A stretch of 64,000 bases of DNA from Hemileia vastatrix (lineage: Eukaryota > Basidiomycota > Pucciniomycetes > Pucciniales > Zaghouaniaceae): contig JASXTE010000005.1 in NCBI GenBank assembly GCA_030280995.1, positions 17,747,501 to 17,811,500 of the forward strand, written 5' to 3'. How positions within the stretch are numbered: position 1 is the first letter of the stretch; every line of letters starts with the position of its first letter. The position numbers and the translations under genes were made by a program. Below, piece by piece: positions 11,528 to 22,385 of this stretch. Below the pieces are notes generated by a model that saw only the letters and a list, made by a program, of their open reading frames with translations, was not told the DNA's origin and searched no databases.

Positions 11528-12269
11528 TGTCAGCCAGGCTTCCAGACTTACCCAGTAAATAATTACTTATTTACTAGAGTGGAGCCATGCCTTTTACCTC
11601 TTATTGTATTAATTGTAGCTTACTTGAAAAATTACTTATAATATTGTAATTAGTTAATAAGTAAAGCTAAGTAATAATATAATTAAATTGTCCCTCATAT
11701 TTTATTCCTTGACAGCATCCTAATGACAGCTGAAAAGTAGATTAAAACTATAAAAAATACTGAAAAAACTAAATCAAATATCTATATTTTACTTTGACAT
11801 ATACAAAAAAACTAAGTATATCAAATAAATTTAATAAAATTTGATGTATACAGATAAATACTGTATATGTAAACATTTTCTATAGAACTTTATTAATTAT
11901 TTGAAATTTCCATTGATGTGGTTTTTGTCTCTCTAAAGGCACTCTTTTATGTAGACTTGTGGCTCCATAGTTCTCTCCTTTTTGCCTATTTAAGGCCTCT
12001 CAATCTCACTGCTTTTGATTCCATTCTTACTTACTTTTATATTTTACACACAACCAATCATCTATTACTATTATTATTAGCTTAGTATTTACAACTACAT
12101 AATTATAAAGTTATAAATTAACAATATAATAACCCATTTTACCTCTTTAAATTGAGTAATAAATCAATAAAGAAATAATACATACACTTCTTGAAATCAT
12201 GAGTTATTCTTCACCTATCACCGCTGTTGGACTGTTGAAATCTTTTAGACCAAAAGTACCCCTCTGACA
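11528..12269 (+). repeat. 5' LTR of retroelement R2
   Basis: It begins TGTCAGCCAGGCT, as the R1 LTR does in its sense orientation, and ends CCCTCTGACA. It shares the promoter-like block GCCTATTTAAGGCCTCT and the 3' block GAGTAATAAATCA. At 742 bp it is shorter and more diverged than the R1 LTRs. The internal region starts GTTAGGGGCCTTGG, resembling the TTGGGGGCCTT next to the R1 5' LTR. Confidence 0.8.
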
Positions 12270-15131
12270 GTTAGGGGCCTTGGAGACTTCTTTTTAAGAG
12301 AGGAAGAAACATCCACAGTTGGCTCCTCAGCAACAATAAAAGGTGGAAGTGTCCAAATGGCAGTGGGACTGGCTCAACACTCAGTGGGACTGCCTCCAAG
12401 CCCAGCAAATACAGCAGGCTCCCCAGGCAGGTCCCTCCAGGCTCCAGCAGTTCAACCCAACTCTTCCTCACCCTTACCAAGGAGTAAGAAGAAGTAAAAA
12501 CAACCAAATCCAAATTTTTCCAAAACCATGGTAAATTCTTCCATTGAATCTCATTTTCCTTTTCTTGTTACTGATTCAGTTCCTTCAGGTAACTCTAGAA
12601 GTGGAGATGATACTTTGAGACCAGCAGAAGCTTTTTCTAGCAGACACATTAATCAATGTTCTACTAATGTAAATACTCCTTTAGTGTTGATTGCTACTTC
12701 AATGATAAACCCTGATATGGCTATTATAGATGAAACAATTGATCCTGAAGTGTATAAGACTCTGAAAAATTACTCTGTCTCTCTATTGAGAAATGCTCCT
12801 GATGTAGCTACTATTAATGACCAATATTTGAGTGATATTATTACTAAAAAAAATCAAATAATGAACAACCTACAATTGACTCAAAAATTTAATAGTTTGT
12901 TAGCTGAACAAGGTTACCAAACAGTGAATAGTGAATTGCATAGGGTCTCTGATGAGTTGTATAGGTACAAAGTAAATTATGAAAAGAAATTTGCTTTGTG
13001 GAAAAATATCATGAATGGTTTTTTTAATTACAAGAGACTGTGTCTATCTGTTGCCAGGAACTAGAAGGAAATAATTGAACTTCAAAAAACTGAATGACCA
13101 TTATTCATCTCTGCAAAAAAAGAACCAATTATCTTTTAAAACTCTCAATGAGACATTATACAGTATTCCAAGGGTGAAAAATAGGCTAAAAAAAATTGAA
13201 GAACAGTTGAACTCATTGTTATTTGACCAAAAATACTCTTCCACTTCTTTGAAAGAACCTGTTTCACAAGATACTGCAATTGTACCTGAGCCAAGTTCCT
13301 CAAAAGTAAAATTAGTGCAAGAAATGTGTGTAGATATTCATGAGTTTCCATTAAAAATTTACGATGCACCCTATTCATCTACAGATGGGTTAAACAATGA
13401 GATAACTTCTCATTTATAGAAATTACTACTTCCTCTTACAATGAAAAAAGTTAGTAAAAAGGAAATAACCTCAGATCAAAATAATTGGCCCAAACTTGAC
13501 TAATACCCAACATTTGATGGTGATTCTTCCTCTGATTGGCATCAATTTATTTGCATAATCGATAACCTTAAGAGTTCTTATAAACTTCCAGATGAAGAAA
13601 TTGTGTCTAATTTGATTTCTTTGTTTTCCAATGTTGCCATGATATGGTATGAATCTGTCCTTTGAGATAATAATGATTACTCTTGGGAGGATTGGATGAA
13701 ATTGATTAATGCACAGTTTGGTGGTTCAAAGTTTAGGTTAGCCCAACAAAGGCAGTATGAGGAAACTAGATATATATCAGCCTCTACAGAGAAACCTCTT
13801 GAGTTCCTGATGAAACTAGTAAAGATCCTGAGAGCAATGGATCCAAACATGGACTTTTAATTATGGAAGGACAGGATCCTTTATAAATTGCATATGTCTT
13901 TGAGAGACTTAATTGTTTCTAGGACTGAGTTCTCAAGGGAGCCTTCTTCATTTATTAATACTTCTAATGAGGTCCTTTTAAATAACAGGTATGATTCTAG
14001 AAGTTTTACTCCTAGACCTTCATTGGAGAAGAACTCAAATTACCAACAAAAACTCCCTGAAAAAGTTGGTAAACCTTCTTCCCCTGTTTCACCTAAAAAG
14101 TATGCAACAAAAACTTGATTTAAATGAAGAAAACCATGGAAGAAAAGCCATTTTTGTGACAAGAAAATGAACCTTGTTGAACAAACAGAGGAACCTGCTG
14201 ATGACACAGCTGCACTGGATGATAGATCAAGTGATTGTGCCAGCAACATTTCATATGAATCTCACCAGGAAATCTTGATTCTGGAAGAAGATATTCATTA
14301 TTAAAATAATATTGACATTGAGAACAATGATTTATCTACAGTTGAAGATTCTGAAATCATAAAAAACCTTGAAAACAGCTCAAAAATTATTGCCCCTCTC
14401 AAGGCAACAGCCTTGATTAATGGAATGAACATTGAGGTTGTTTTGGATTCTGTATCTGGAGAAAGTTTTGTATCTGAAAAAGAAATTGCTTCAGTGGATC
14501 AGGATTATAAATCAAAATTATGCCCATCAACTTGGAGAATCAGAGAGTTTAGGGCTCTGTTTTGTTCCCCATTGGTAAATACAAAGCTACACTATTTTTT
14601 AAATATAGCCATGGTATTGTAAGAGCTTTGTGTGACATTGTTGTTATAAAAAATGATAACTTAAGTAATTGGTTCATTGTGGGAAATGATATATTAACCA
14701 AATGTGACATTAAACTGGATCCCTCAAACCAATGCTTCACAATGGGGTTGAATGGGAAGAGGAAATTTAAACTTTTTCCCCAAAAAAAGTTATTAACACC
14801 AGGATTGAACATATGTAATTCTGTGTTTCAATATAAAGGAATATCTACAAAAGAGATTCCTGCCCTATTGTCTGAATTTGACACAGCTTCTTTTGGAGAA
14901 AAACTTTCTGGTGATGAAAAAGATTCCATCATTCAGTTGATAAAATCTTTTCCTATGGCATTTGCTCATGGGTCACATGAACTAGGATTGGTCAAAGAGG
15001 AGATGAAGCTATCATTATCTTTCTCATTAACTGAAATACCACCTAGTGTAAAGAAGAAGCCTTATGCTGCTTCTCCCACAAAGAGATTTATAAAAAACAT
15101 CAATTTAAATTTTAACATTCATTCCTTGTGA
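12270..15131 (+). pseudogene. Truncated gag-pol of Ty3/Gypsy element R2 (R1 family)
   Basis: This plus-strand sequence is collinear with R1 at 28060-25230. In order it has the W-rich gag motif KWQWDWLNTQWD (12343-12390), the gag core (STSMINPDMAIIDETIDPE, 12690-12750), a capsid-like region (about 13500-14000, FDGDSSSDWHQF), a knuckle region with both cysteines of the R1 motif lost (F and R in place of Cys at 14120-14160), the protease region EVVLDSVSGES at 14432-14464 (Asp kept, following Gly changed to Val), and the linker up to KKKPYAASPTKR at 15090. Many stops and frameshifts occur. Homology ends at about 15095, before reverse transcriptase; no RT, integrase or 3' LTR follows. Confidence 0.85.
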
Positions 15132-16504
15132 TTTTCTAGCCTAGATATATAATCCTAAACATCATCTTTCCCAAAATTTTAAATTTATTTCATATCTTAA
15201 TGAAACCATTAAGTTGGGAATATGATGAAGGCTATTTTTTCTTCATTAAATGGAGGTAAAAAATGTGTCTTTGAAATTTATATTTAAATATATCAAGTTC
15301 TTTGAAGTTAAAGGTTTGATATTAAAAAAGTAGGAATAATTTTTGGTTAATGATTTAAGATTGACTTTGTTTCCTCATATATAAATTAAGTTAATATTTC
15401 ACAAATACTGGGAAATTAGTTTCACAGTTATTTACCATGAGTAATTATATTAAAATAAATCAAATAAATATAATATATGTAGAATGAAAATTTACAAATA
15501 TTTTAAATTTTAATCGTGATCACAAGTTAAATTTGAAATATTTGATATATAATAAAATGATGACATCATTGTTTATATGGTTACTATAAAAGTAAGAACC
15601 TTTTACTTAAAAAATTTTTATATAACATTTTGACATTTCAATCTTTAAATTACTTGATTACATGCATGATATTGACCACTAATTTTATACTTCTTCACCA
15701 TATTGAATAAAAATATATAAATTGTCATTATAATTGCCAGTATAATTCCATTTATTCAATTTTTAATTTATACTTTAAATAAAAATTTAATAGGTAAAAT
15801 TGCATGCATAAAAACCCCAAATAACAGTTTATCCAATTTAAAAAAAAACTTTTTTTATACTATCAATGTCTTTTTAAAGGATGAAATTTAATTTATTTTA
15901 AAAGTTTTTTCCATCAAATATTTTAGTAATCTTATATCTCAATGAATTATGAAGTTTATTATCAAATTTTTGAATACATGTCCCTGTGACAGCTAATTTA
16001 GCAAGCATTATATATCCAAGATTAACTGTTTGTTTTTGGTTGAGGTTTGAATAGTGGTAAAATTTATCTTTTTTCTTAAATAATGAATTATCATTGTTAT
16101 TAATATAGAAATTTCCAAAAAAATGAAGTGTATGAATCTTATCAATCATTATAAAAAGTATCTATTGAAAATACTCTTCAACTATATGTAATTGAAAAAA
16201 TAAAAAAAATGATGTTTTTTATGTAAAAGGTGCATTACTCAGTCACTTTGGCTGTATCACTGATACATTCCTTTTAAATTTGATCTTTGAGTAGAATCAT
16301 TATTTTCATTTAGTGACTGGTGCCCTCTTTAACATTTTTAAAACGTTAAGATATCTCTGTGACTCTAATTCAACAAGGAAGACTGTAATTCTTTGTTATA
16401 TTTATTAAAAAATATGACATCAAACATCTTTAAACTGTTGTCCAAAAGCACTTGAATGGATTTTCATGTTGCTATCAAGGTCATTTCAGTCAATATTCAC
16501 CCTA
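15132..16504. other. AT-rich DNA, no feature seen
   Basis: This is strongly AT-rich sequence between the truncated R2 and the MITE right end. No supported gene was seen. Confidence 0.4.
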
Positions 16505-16610
16505 TTTTCATGATTGTTTCATCACTTCCTCAATGTGTGCTCAATTAAATATGAATTAGGGTTCAAGAATGTGGACTTGCTAGCAAGTCTTCCCCCCATG
16601 CTTTGTGGTG
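16505..16610 (+). mobile_element. Right half of the MITE split by R2
   Basis: It is homologous to the right part of the MITE at 17509-17771: CTCAATGTGTG.TCAAT, then GTGGACTTGCTAGCAAGTC (which contains the perfect 16-bp palindrome), then TTCCCCCCATGCTTTGTGGTG, the inverted counterpart of the left terminus at 11421. It directly abuts the Myb-like gene fragment at 16611. Confidence 0.7.
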
Positions 16611-16930
16611 ATAGAATGGGTAAATGCTAATAAATCTGTTGAGGAAATTGAATGCTTAATGAAAATGTTTGATAACAACCTTTATTTATTTTGTTCATAT
16701 TTCATTGCAAATTTTTTTTGAGAAATTTTTATTGATAGAATTCATTAAAGCTAATAAGTCTGTTGAGGAAAATAGCCTCTTAATTGAAAATTATTGATGA
16801 CTATTTTTTTTATTTAATTCATATTTCATTTCGGATTTGTTTCAAGTCCAAAATTTTACACATCTTTTTTGAAAATTTGGCAACTGCCCCCCCTACAATT
16901 TACTCTGGGAGGTGGTAAGGATTACCAAAT
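16611..16930 (+). pseudogene. C-terminal fragment and fold-back tail of the Harbinger-like element
   Basis: ANKSVEEIE is encoded at 16628-16660, and a similar ANKSVEEN occurs at 16750. Both match the C-terminus of the Myb-like frame ending at 38061 (RANKSVEEIERLKKFSDD). The sequence is followed by AAAATTTGGCAACTGCCCCCCC...GGGAGGTGGTAAGGATTACCAAAT, one unit of the fold-back repeat that also follows the gene at 38218-38650. The shared order shows a second, mostly lost copy of that element. Confidence 0.65.
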
Positions 16931-17339
16931 TTTCATTTTAATTTCATAAATAATTAAGTAAATCAATTAAAAAAGATAATCAACCAAGTAAAGGAATCCC
17001 GTATACTATCTGCCAATGTTTTCATGAGCAAAGTCAAAGGAAACATATTAAATAAATGGTATTACAAACTCATTTATAGAATATAATTGAATGAACACCT
17101 TTAAACAGCACAGGGGCTCAATGTTAAATTACTTAAAGCTGATTAATTATCTTTATTAAATGATAAATTAAATATTTAAGAAAAAAAAATAAAAATTTGG
17201 AAATCATTTAATTACTGTATTTAGAGCCTTCCCTAATTTTTTTAGTAGACATTGACCCTTAGCCCCTTACTTTACTTACCTGGATTATCAAACTTTTATT
17301 AATCTGAAAAGAAAATCTAAAAAAAGTAAACATTGTTCA
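16931..17339. other. AT-rich DNA, no feature seen
   Basis: No supported feature was found here. Confidence 0.4.
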
Positions 17340-18005
17340 AGGTTCCAATGCAGGAGGTGCCTTAGTAGTTTGATGATTATCTCTTGAAGAATTTTAAATC
17401 CCTTTGATAATCCCATTTCTTAAACCAAAGTCCATGATAAATTTATGATCTGGAAAGTATATTCCATTGACTTTTATTTTAGCAGGTGAAAGGATCAGTC
17501 TTCCAGTGACACTACACAATATAGGGGGTGGAATTGCCAGCAAGTCCCCAACCTAAACTCAGACAGAACTCAGATGGAACTTAGACTGAACTCATACTGA
17601 ACTCATACTGAACTCTACTTGAAGACCCACCTAAAACTGTTCTGCTGAGTGTTTTTCATCCCTAATTGTATGGTTCCTTTGTCAATAGCTCAATGTGTGT
17701 TCAATCTGTGGTGAATTTGAGTCAAAGGTTGTGGACTTGCTAACAAGTCCGCCCCCCGTATTGCGTGGTGTAATAGGATCAATATGACAGAAAATCCAAA
17801 AAGTAAGAATATTAGAATTGGTTTTGTCAACATGGCTCTGGTTATGAAATCCTCCATAGATGATTATAACATGAGAATAAAAGATATAATTTTTACTGAG
17901 TTCATACCATTCCATATCTGTCCAATAGGGAAGTCCAGCTTTCTTTTCCAGTTTATGATTAGATTGAAATGCACAAATATATAATATTTTCAAGTGATTG
18001 GCCAA
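17340..18005 (-). pseudogene. Decayed TET/JBP-like 2OG-Fe(II) oxygenase fragment, interrupted by a MITE
   Basis: The minus-strand translation from 18005 reads AFQSNHKLEKKAGLPYWTD, then a FHNQSHVDKTNSNILTFWIF region, and after the MITE TGRLILSPAKIK, GIYFPDHKFIMDFGLRNGII and SSRDNHQTTKAP. It matches the locus at 38945-39925 residue by residue. The pattern HxD (SHVD) followed about 70 residues later by a second His (DNHQTT) fits the iron-binding triad of the fungal TET/JBP-like dioxygenase families, which are often transposon-linked. A stop replaces a conserved Trp before NSSRDNHQ. The N-terminal half is missing, so the copy is dead. The family call rests on motif recognition only. Confidence 0.5.
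17509..17771 (+). mobile_element. Complete 263-bp MITE with palindromic subterminal ends
   Basis: Terminal inverted repeats read ACACTACACAATATAGGGGG on the left and CCCCCCGTATTGCGTGGTGT on the right. Directly inside each lies a palindromic block (GGAATTGCCAGCAAGTCC degenerate on the left, GGACTTGCTAACAAGTCC on the right). The interior has CTGAACTCATA repeats. The paralogous oxygenase copy at about 39250 runs straight through this site, with CCAGT followed by TATTTGATTGATAT, so it acts as an empty site. No coding capacity is present. Confidence 0.82.
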
Positions 18006-18031
18006 GAAATAATTGAGTGATACTATGATTT

Positions 18032-18800
18032 GGGAGATAAAAGCCTAGATAATCATCAGATAAATTTTTCAGATGCCTTATTCTCTAATTATGCAATATA
18101 AAAACATGAAATAAATTAAATGAAATTTAGAAAAAAAGGCTCAACTTTAAAGGTCAATATCTCATCAACCACAGAACCAAATTAAATTCCATTTATGGTA
18201 ATTTAAAGATAGGCTTCAGAAGAATCTTCAGCTAAAAGAAAATTAGATATGGATAATCTTAACCCTAATTCTTACTCTGCTTTTCGAGATTTCACAAAAA
18301 CTTGAAAAGTGATGATGGAAATTCCAAAAAGAGGGAGATAAAAGCCTAGATAAACATCAGATAAAAGTTTCAGAAGCCTTATTCTATAATTATGAAATAT
18401 AAAAACATAAAATAAATTAATTGAAATTCAGAAAAAAAGGCTCAACTTTAAAGGTCAAAATCTCAGCAACTGCTGAACCAAATTCAAACCCATTTGTGGG
18501 AAATAAAAGATAGGCTTCAGGAAAATCCTCAGGTTAAGGAAATTTGATTTAAATAAACCTAACCCTAATTTGTTACATAAAAAAATGAAGTAAAAAGAAT
18601 TTTAAATTGGGAAAAAAAGGCTCAACTTTAAAGGTCAATATCTCAGCAACCACTAAACCAAATTTAAATCTGTTTGTGCGAAATGAAAAGTATCCTTCAG
18701 GAGAATCTTCTGTTAAAAAGACATTAGATTTTAATAAATCTAACCCTAATTTCGACTCTGATTTTTAAAATTTTATAAAAACTTTAAAATTGGTAATGGA
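18032..18800. repeat. Imperfect tandem repeats, three partial units
   Basis: The block GGGAGATAAAAGCCTAGATAA starts at 18032 and again at 18333 (301-bp spacing). The block GGCTCAACTTTAAAGGTCAA occurs at about 18139, 18439 and 18617, followed each time by TCTCA.CAACC and TAACCCTAAT. The third unit is shortened. No coding role is apparent. Confidence 0.8.
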
Positions 18801-19845
18801 GATGAGAACAAGAGGAGTTTAATAAGTTCACTGTTATCCAGATAAGAGTCATACATATATTTAAGTATGAGATTTTTATAGAAAGAAAGAGATATGATAG
18901 AGACATGATAAAAAGGAGATGTAACTTACCTTGATTGAAAAGTAGGAAAAATAGTGTGAGAAAGATTGATGTTGGGATTTGGGGGAAAGTGAATATGGAG
19001 TAAGTGAAATGCATAAAGAGTGTGAAATGTATGTGTTTTAATGACATGGAACTAAAAAAAAGTGAAATGCGGGAATGGGGGTATAATGGCCATGCCAAGG
19101 AGGGATGAAGAGTAGGGTGATGGAGCTAAAAAAGAAAGAAATGAGGGAGAGAAAAAAAAGTTAATTTTACCATTAAAATCAAAAATAACCACTTACAAAA
19201 AAATTCAGATAAAAAAACAAAAGAAACAAAAAAAATTATAATTAGCAAAAAAAAAAATTTAAAAAATGAATAAAATGACTCACCTGGAGAGATGAGATGA
19301 GAAAATGAATGAAACAAAATTGTTTGAGGGATGTTTGAGGAGAGGAATAAAAGGATATAAGGCATGAATGAAAAAAATAAACAATGAAAAATTATGCAAT
19401 TACAGAAAATATGCAATTTCATGTTGAGCTGGTAAATGAAAACAAATGAAACATCCTAAAAAGAGACATTCACTGTAATTTTAAAATAAAAATGAATATG
19501 CAAAAAACAAACACACCAAATCAAGTGAATAAAGCACACAAGTTGAACATTTGAAGAGTATGAAAAAAAATTAAAAGGGTTGTGCTTCAAGATGTTGGAG
19601 TGTGATTGGCATAATGACAGAGTATATGCAGGTGGAAAGAATGTTTTGTGATTCAAGGGAGGGGAGAGATGGTGCAGGTATGAGACCCTCTTCTTCATAA
19701 AGTTCATTGAAAAGACATCTAAGCTAAAGTGTCTTCCAAACCCAAGTTAGAATCAGAGTAAGAAGCTAAAGTTAAATTGATAGCATTCATAGCTAAGTGA
19801 ATTTTATTCCTAGAAGAGAGGTGCTTCATTATTGTGGGTAAAAGG
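18801..19845. other. Purine-rich, AT-rich DNA, no supported gene
   Basis: The plus strand is rich in AAA and GA; minus-strand frames here are low-complexity Phe/Leu/Ser products and are not credible genes. Confidence 0.4.
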
Positions 19846-20216
19846 TTTAGGTGATGAGTGGGAAGTTGGAATTTTCCACCAAATGAGCAGTTGAGGTGTG
19901 AAGATAGAAATTTTTTTTATTTGTTTTCCACCAAAACTAAGTAGCATAGAGTGAAGAGAGATATAAGGATGGCATCTGCAATTATATGTCATGTGACTTG
20001 CTGACAAATCAATCATGAATGTGAGAATTTGGGATCAGGAATCAGGAATGTAAATTGGGGTATAAGAGGTGGGATAATGCATTATCATGAAATCCTAATC
20101 CACTAGCCCCAGGGATAGTGGATAAAAATCTTACCCAATTAATAATGTCTGATCCTGGCAAAATAAATTCCTGATCCCTAATTGCAGATCCCTGAAAAAT
20201 GATACCCCCTTTTTAA
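19846..20216. repeat. Fold-back element copy B
   Basis: This is homologous to copies at 2929-3292 and 62219-62588, starting GGTTTAGGTGATGAGTGGGAAG and ending TGATACCCCCTTTTT. It contains the stem TAATCCACTAG...ATAGTGGATAA and the outer inverted pair GGGATCAGGAAT and ATTCCTGATCCC. Confidence 0.8.
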
Positions 20217-21548
20217 TATACATGAAATATGAATATCAAATATTCCTAATGCATAATGCATGCATATTTAATTAACATATTGCGTTAATAGAATTTATAT
20301 CAAATTTTCATAGTTGATAATTAATATGCATAATTCATATTGAAAATGCATATTGCATTATCCTTATCCACAACTTTGGTTATACTGAGCTCAACTGATT
20401 TTTAATGTTATTCAGAAGATTTAATAAGCCTGTAATCAACTACTGTTCATCCTGGGTTTAATCTATGATAAGATTCATTTTCAAGCTTTTTTCTTCTGGT
20501 TTTCAAGAAATTTGCAAAATTTTCCCAATGTTTTCCTGACAATTTCAAGCAGAGGGGATCACTAGAAACAACCTTCAAAATTACCTGTGATGAATGGTGA
20601 TATTTTAAATAATGTAGAGTATCAGAAATTAGTTTTAATCCTTGATTATTTGATTAAGTATTAGAATTTTGAGACTTAATTGTGAGAATTATCCTGGCCA
20701 AATAATTTATTAAATCAGGATTTAGGTGCTGATAGGCAAAAATAAAAGATACCAACTAGTGGTTATCAAACATATAAAGTGTTGAAACACATAAAATTCA
20801 TTTTAATTTTTGAAAAAATAGAGATTTCCTCCAATATAAAACACTAAAATAAGAGTTCTTAAGAGTACAAAAAAATCATGATTGAAATTTTATTAGTTTT
20901 TTGTTTGAAAGAAATTGGATTTTCTAATGGCTTATTTGCCATTTTTGATACCCCCAAATGAAGATTTTTTTAACTCAAGATTATAAATACTTTTTGGAGG
21001 AAAATTTACTCTGGATAAAATAAATGGGAAAATTAAATGGTATCAAAGTACTCCAATCTTCCATTAATATAGTGATGTATAGAAAATGAAATACCTCAAT
21101 TATTTTCCATCATGTTTTTTGACAATAAGTGGGTTTTTTGGTGTGGGAAATATAAAAATTGAATTTTTTCAGACAATTATTTTTTTGGGGGTTCTATCAT
21201 TATTACTGAAAATTGGTTTATTAGAATAAAATAAATTGGTTTTTTCAATTTTCTTTTCCACCAGCCTGCAGGCTTGTAAATACGAAACTTCCACCATTTA
21301 TAATGTTGGATCTGGAAAAAAATTGTGGATTACAAATGAAAGAAATAAGTTCTTTTATAACACCTATTGATTTTCAGAATTTAAATGCCAATTCCTCCTT
21401 ACTCAAGGCAAACTTATTTCTTTACTTCTACCTTCCTGTTATACATACTATTACTTTAGCTTTAGAAATGTAGATGTTGTGAGTGTGATGATTACTTAAT
21501 GATAGGTTTAAGATAGCTCAATATCAGTGATGGCCCTATATCTAGCTG
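20217..21548. other. AT-rich DNA with a weak relic of the 61.6-kb element end
   Basis: The part 20370-20570 (CTGAGCTCAACTGAT ... CAAGCAGAGGGGATCACTAG) resembles 61560-61755 (CTAAGCTCTGCTCAAGG ... CAAATAGAGGGAACCGCTAG), suggesting a decayed copy of the same repeat. The rest shows nothing supported. Confidence 0.4.
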
Positions 21549-21553
21549 AAATT

Positions 21554-22353
21554 TGTCAAGGTACGCTTTTGGTCTAGAAGATTTGGTATGGAGTTTTTCA
21601 AGGATTTTAAAGGTTTTAAATGGACTCTCAAAGATTTGTACGTATTTCTTAATCTAAGTGATTTATTACTCAAATAAAAGAGATAGATTTTTAATATTGT
21701 TATAATTTATTGATTTAGAATTACACTATTGTAAATACTAATGTGATAAAATATAAAATATAAGTTTTGTGTAGTGATATGTGGTAATAAAAGTAAGGTG
21801 ATAAAAGAATGGTTTGAAAAGCACAAAATCAGAGGCCTTTTATAGGCAAAATATGAGAAAATAAAATGTAAGGAATTTACACCGTCTACTGTGAGTGTGA
21901 GAGAGAATAATGACAAGAAAAAGGAGTACATAAATGACATAAGAAAGTAATAAATTAGTACATCAACAAGGGCATCAAATTTATTAGCAACAAAGTTTGA
22001 ATTCCTTGGACTGTCACAATTATTACACAATAAATAATCAATTACATTACTTTCACGGGATTAGATATCTCTCACTGAGGTAATATAATTGTTTTAAAGT
22101 TTTAATATTATAAATTTATTATTAATTTTACTCCCTTTGACATATACTTTTGAGCACGGTGTTAGGGAGTAAAATTGTAAGGGACATTTTATTTATATTA
22201 TTTATTTATACTACTTATTGTACTTAACTTTAGTTAATTGTAAGTACTACTTAAGTAAATAAATAAATAATTATTATTAAAAAGAAAGGTGTGGCTTCAA
22301 CTCAGTAAAATAATTAATTATTTTACCGGGTAAGTCTAGTAGCCTGGCTGACA
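21554..22353 (-). repeat. R1 3' LTR
   Basis: The LTR begins TGTCAAGGTACG and ends GCCTGGCTGACA, so TGTCA/TGACA form a 5-bp terminal inverted repeat. In sense orientation it contains GCCTATAAAAGGCCTCTG, a TATA-type promoter core, at about 21831-21850. Confidence 0.95.
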
Positions 22354-22385
22354 CTCCCTCACTCTAAAAAAAACAATAAAAAATG

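Noticed and set aside
18784..19707. Three Phe/Leu/Ser-rich minus-strand frames as membrane proteins
   Set aside because: Low-complexity translations of a purine-rich strand, with no recognisable motif or exon structure.
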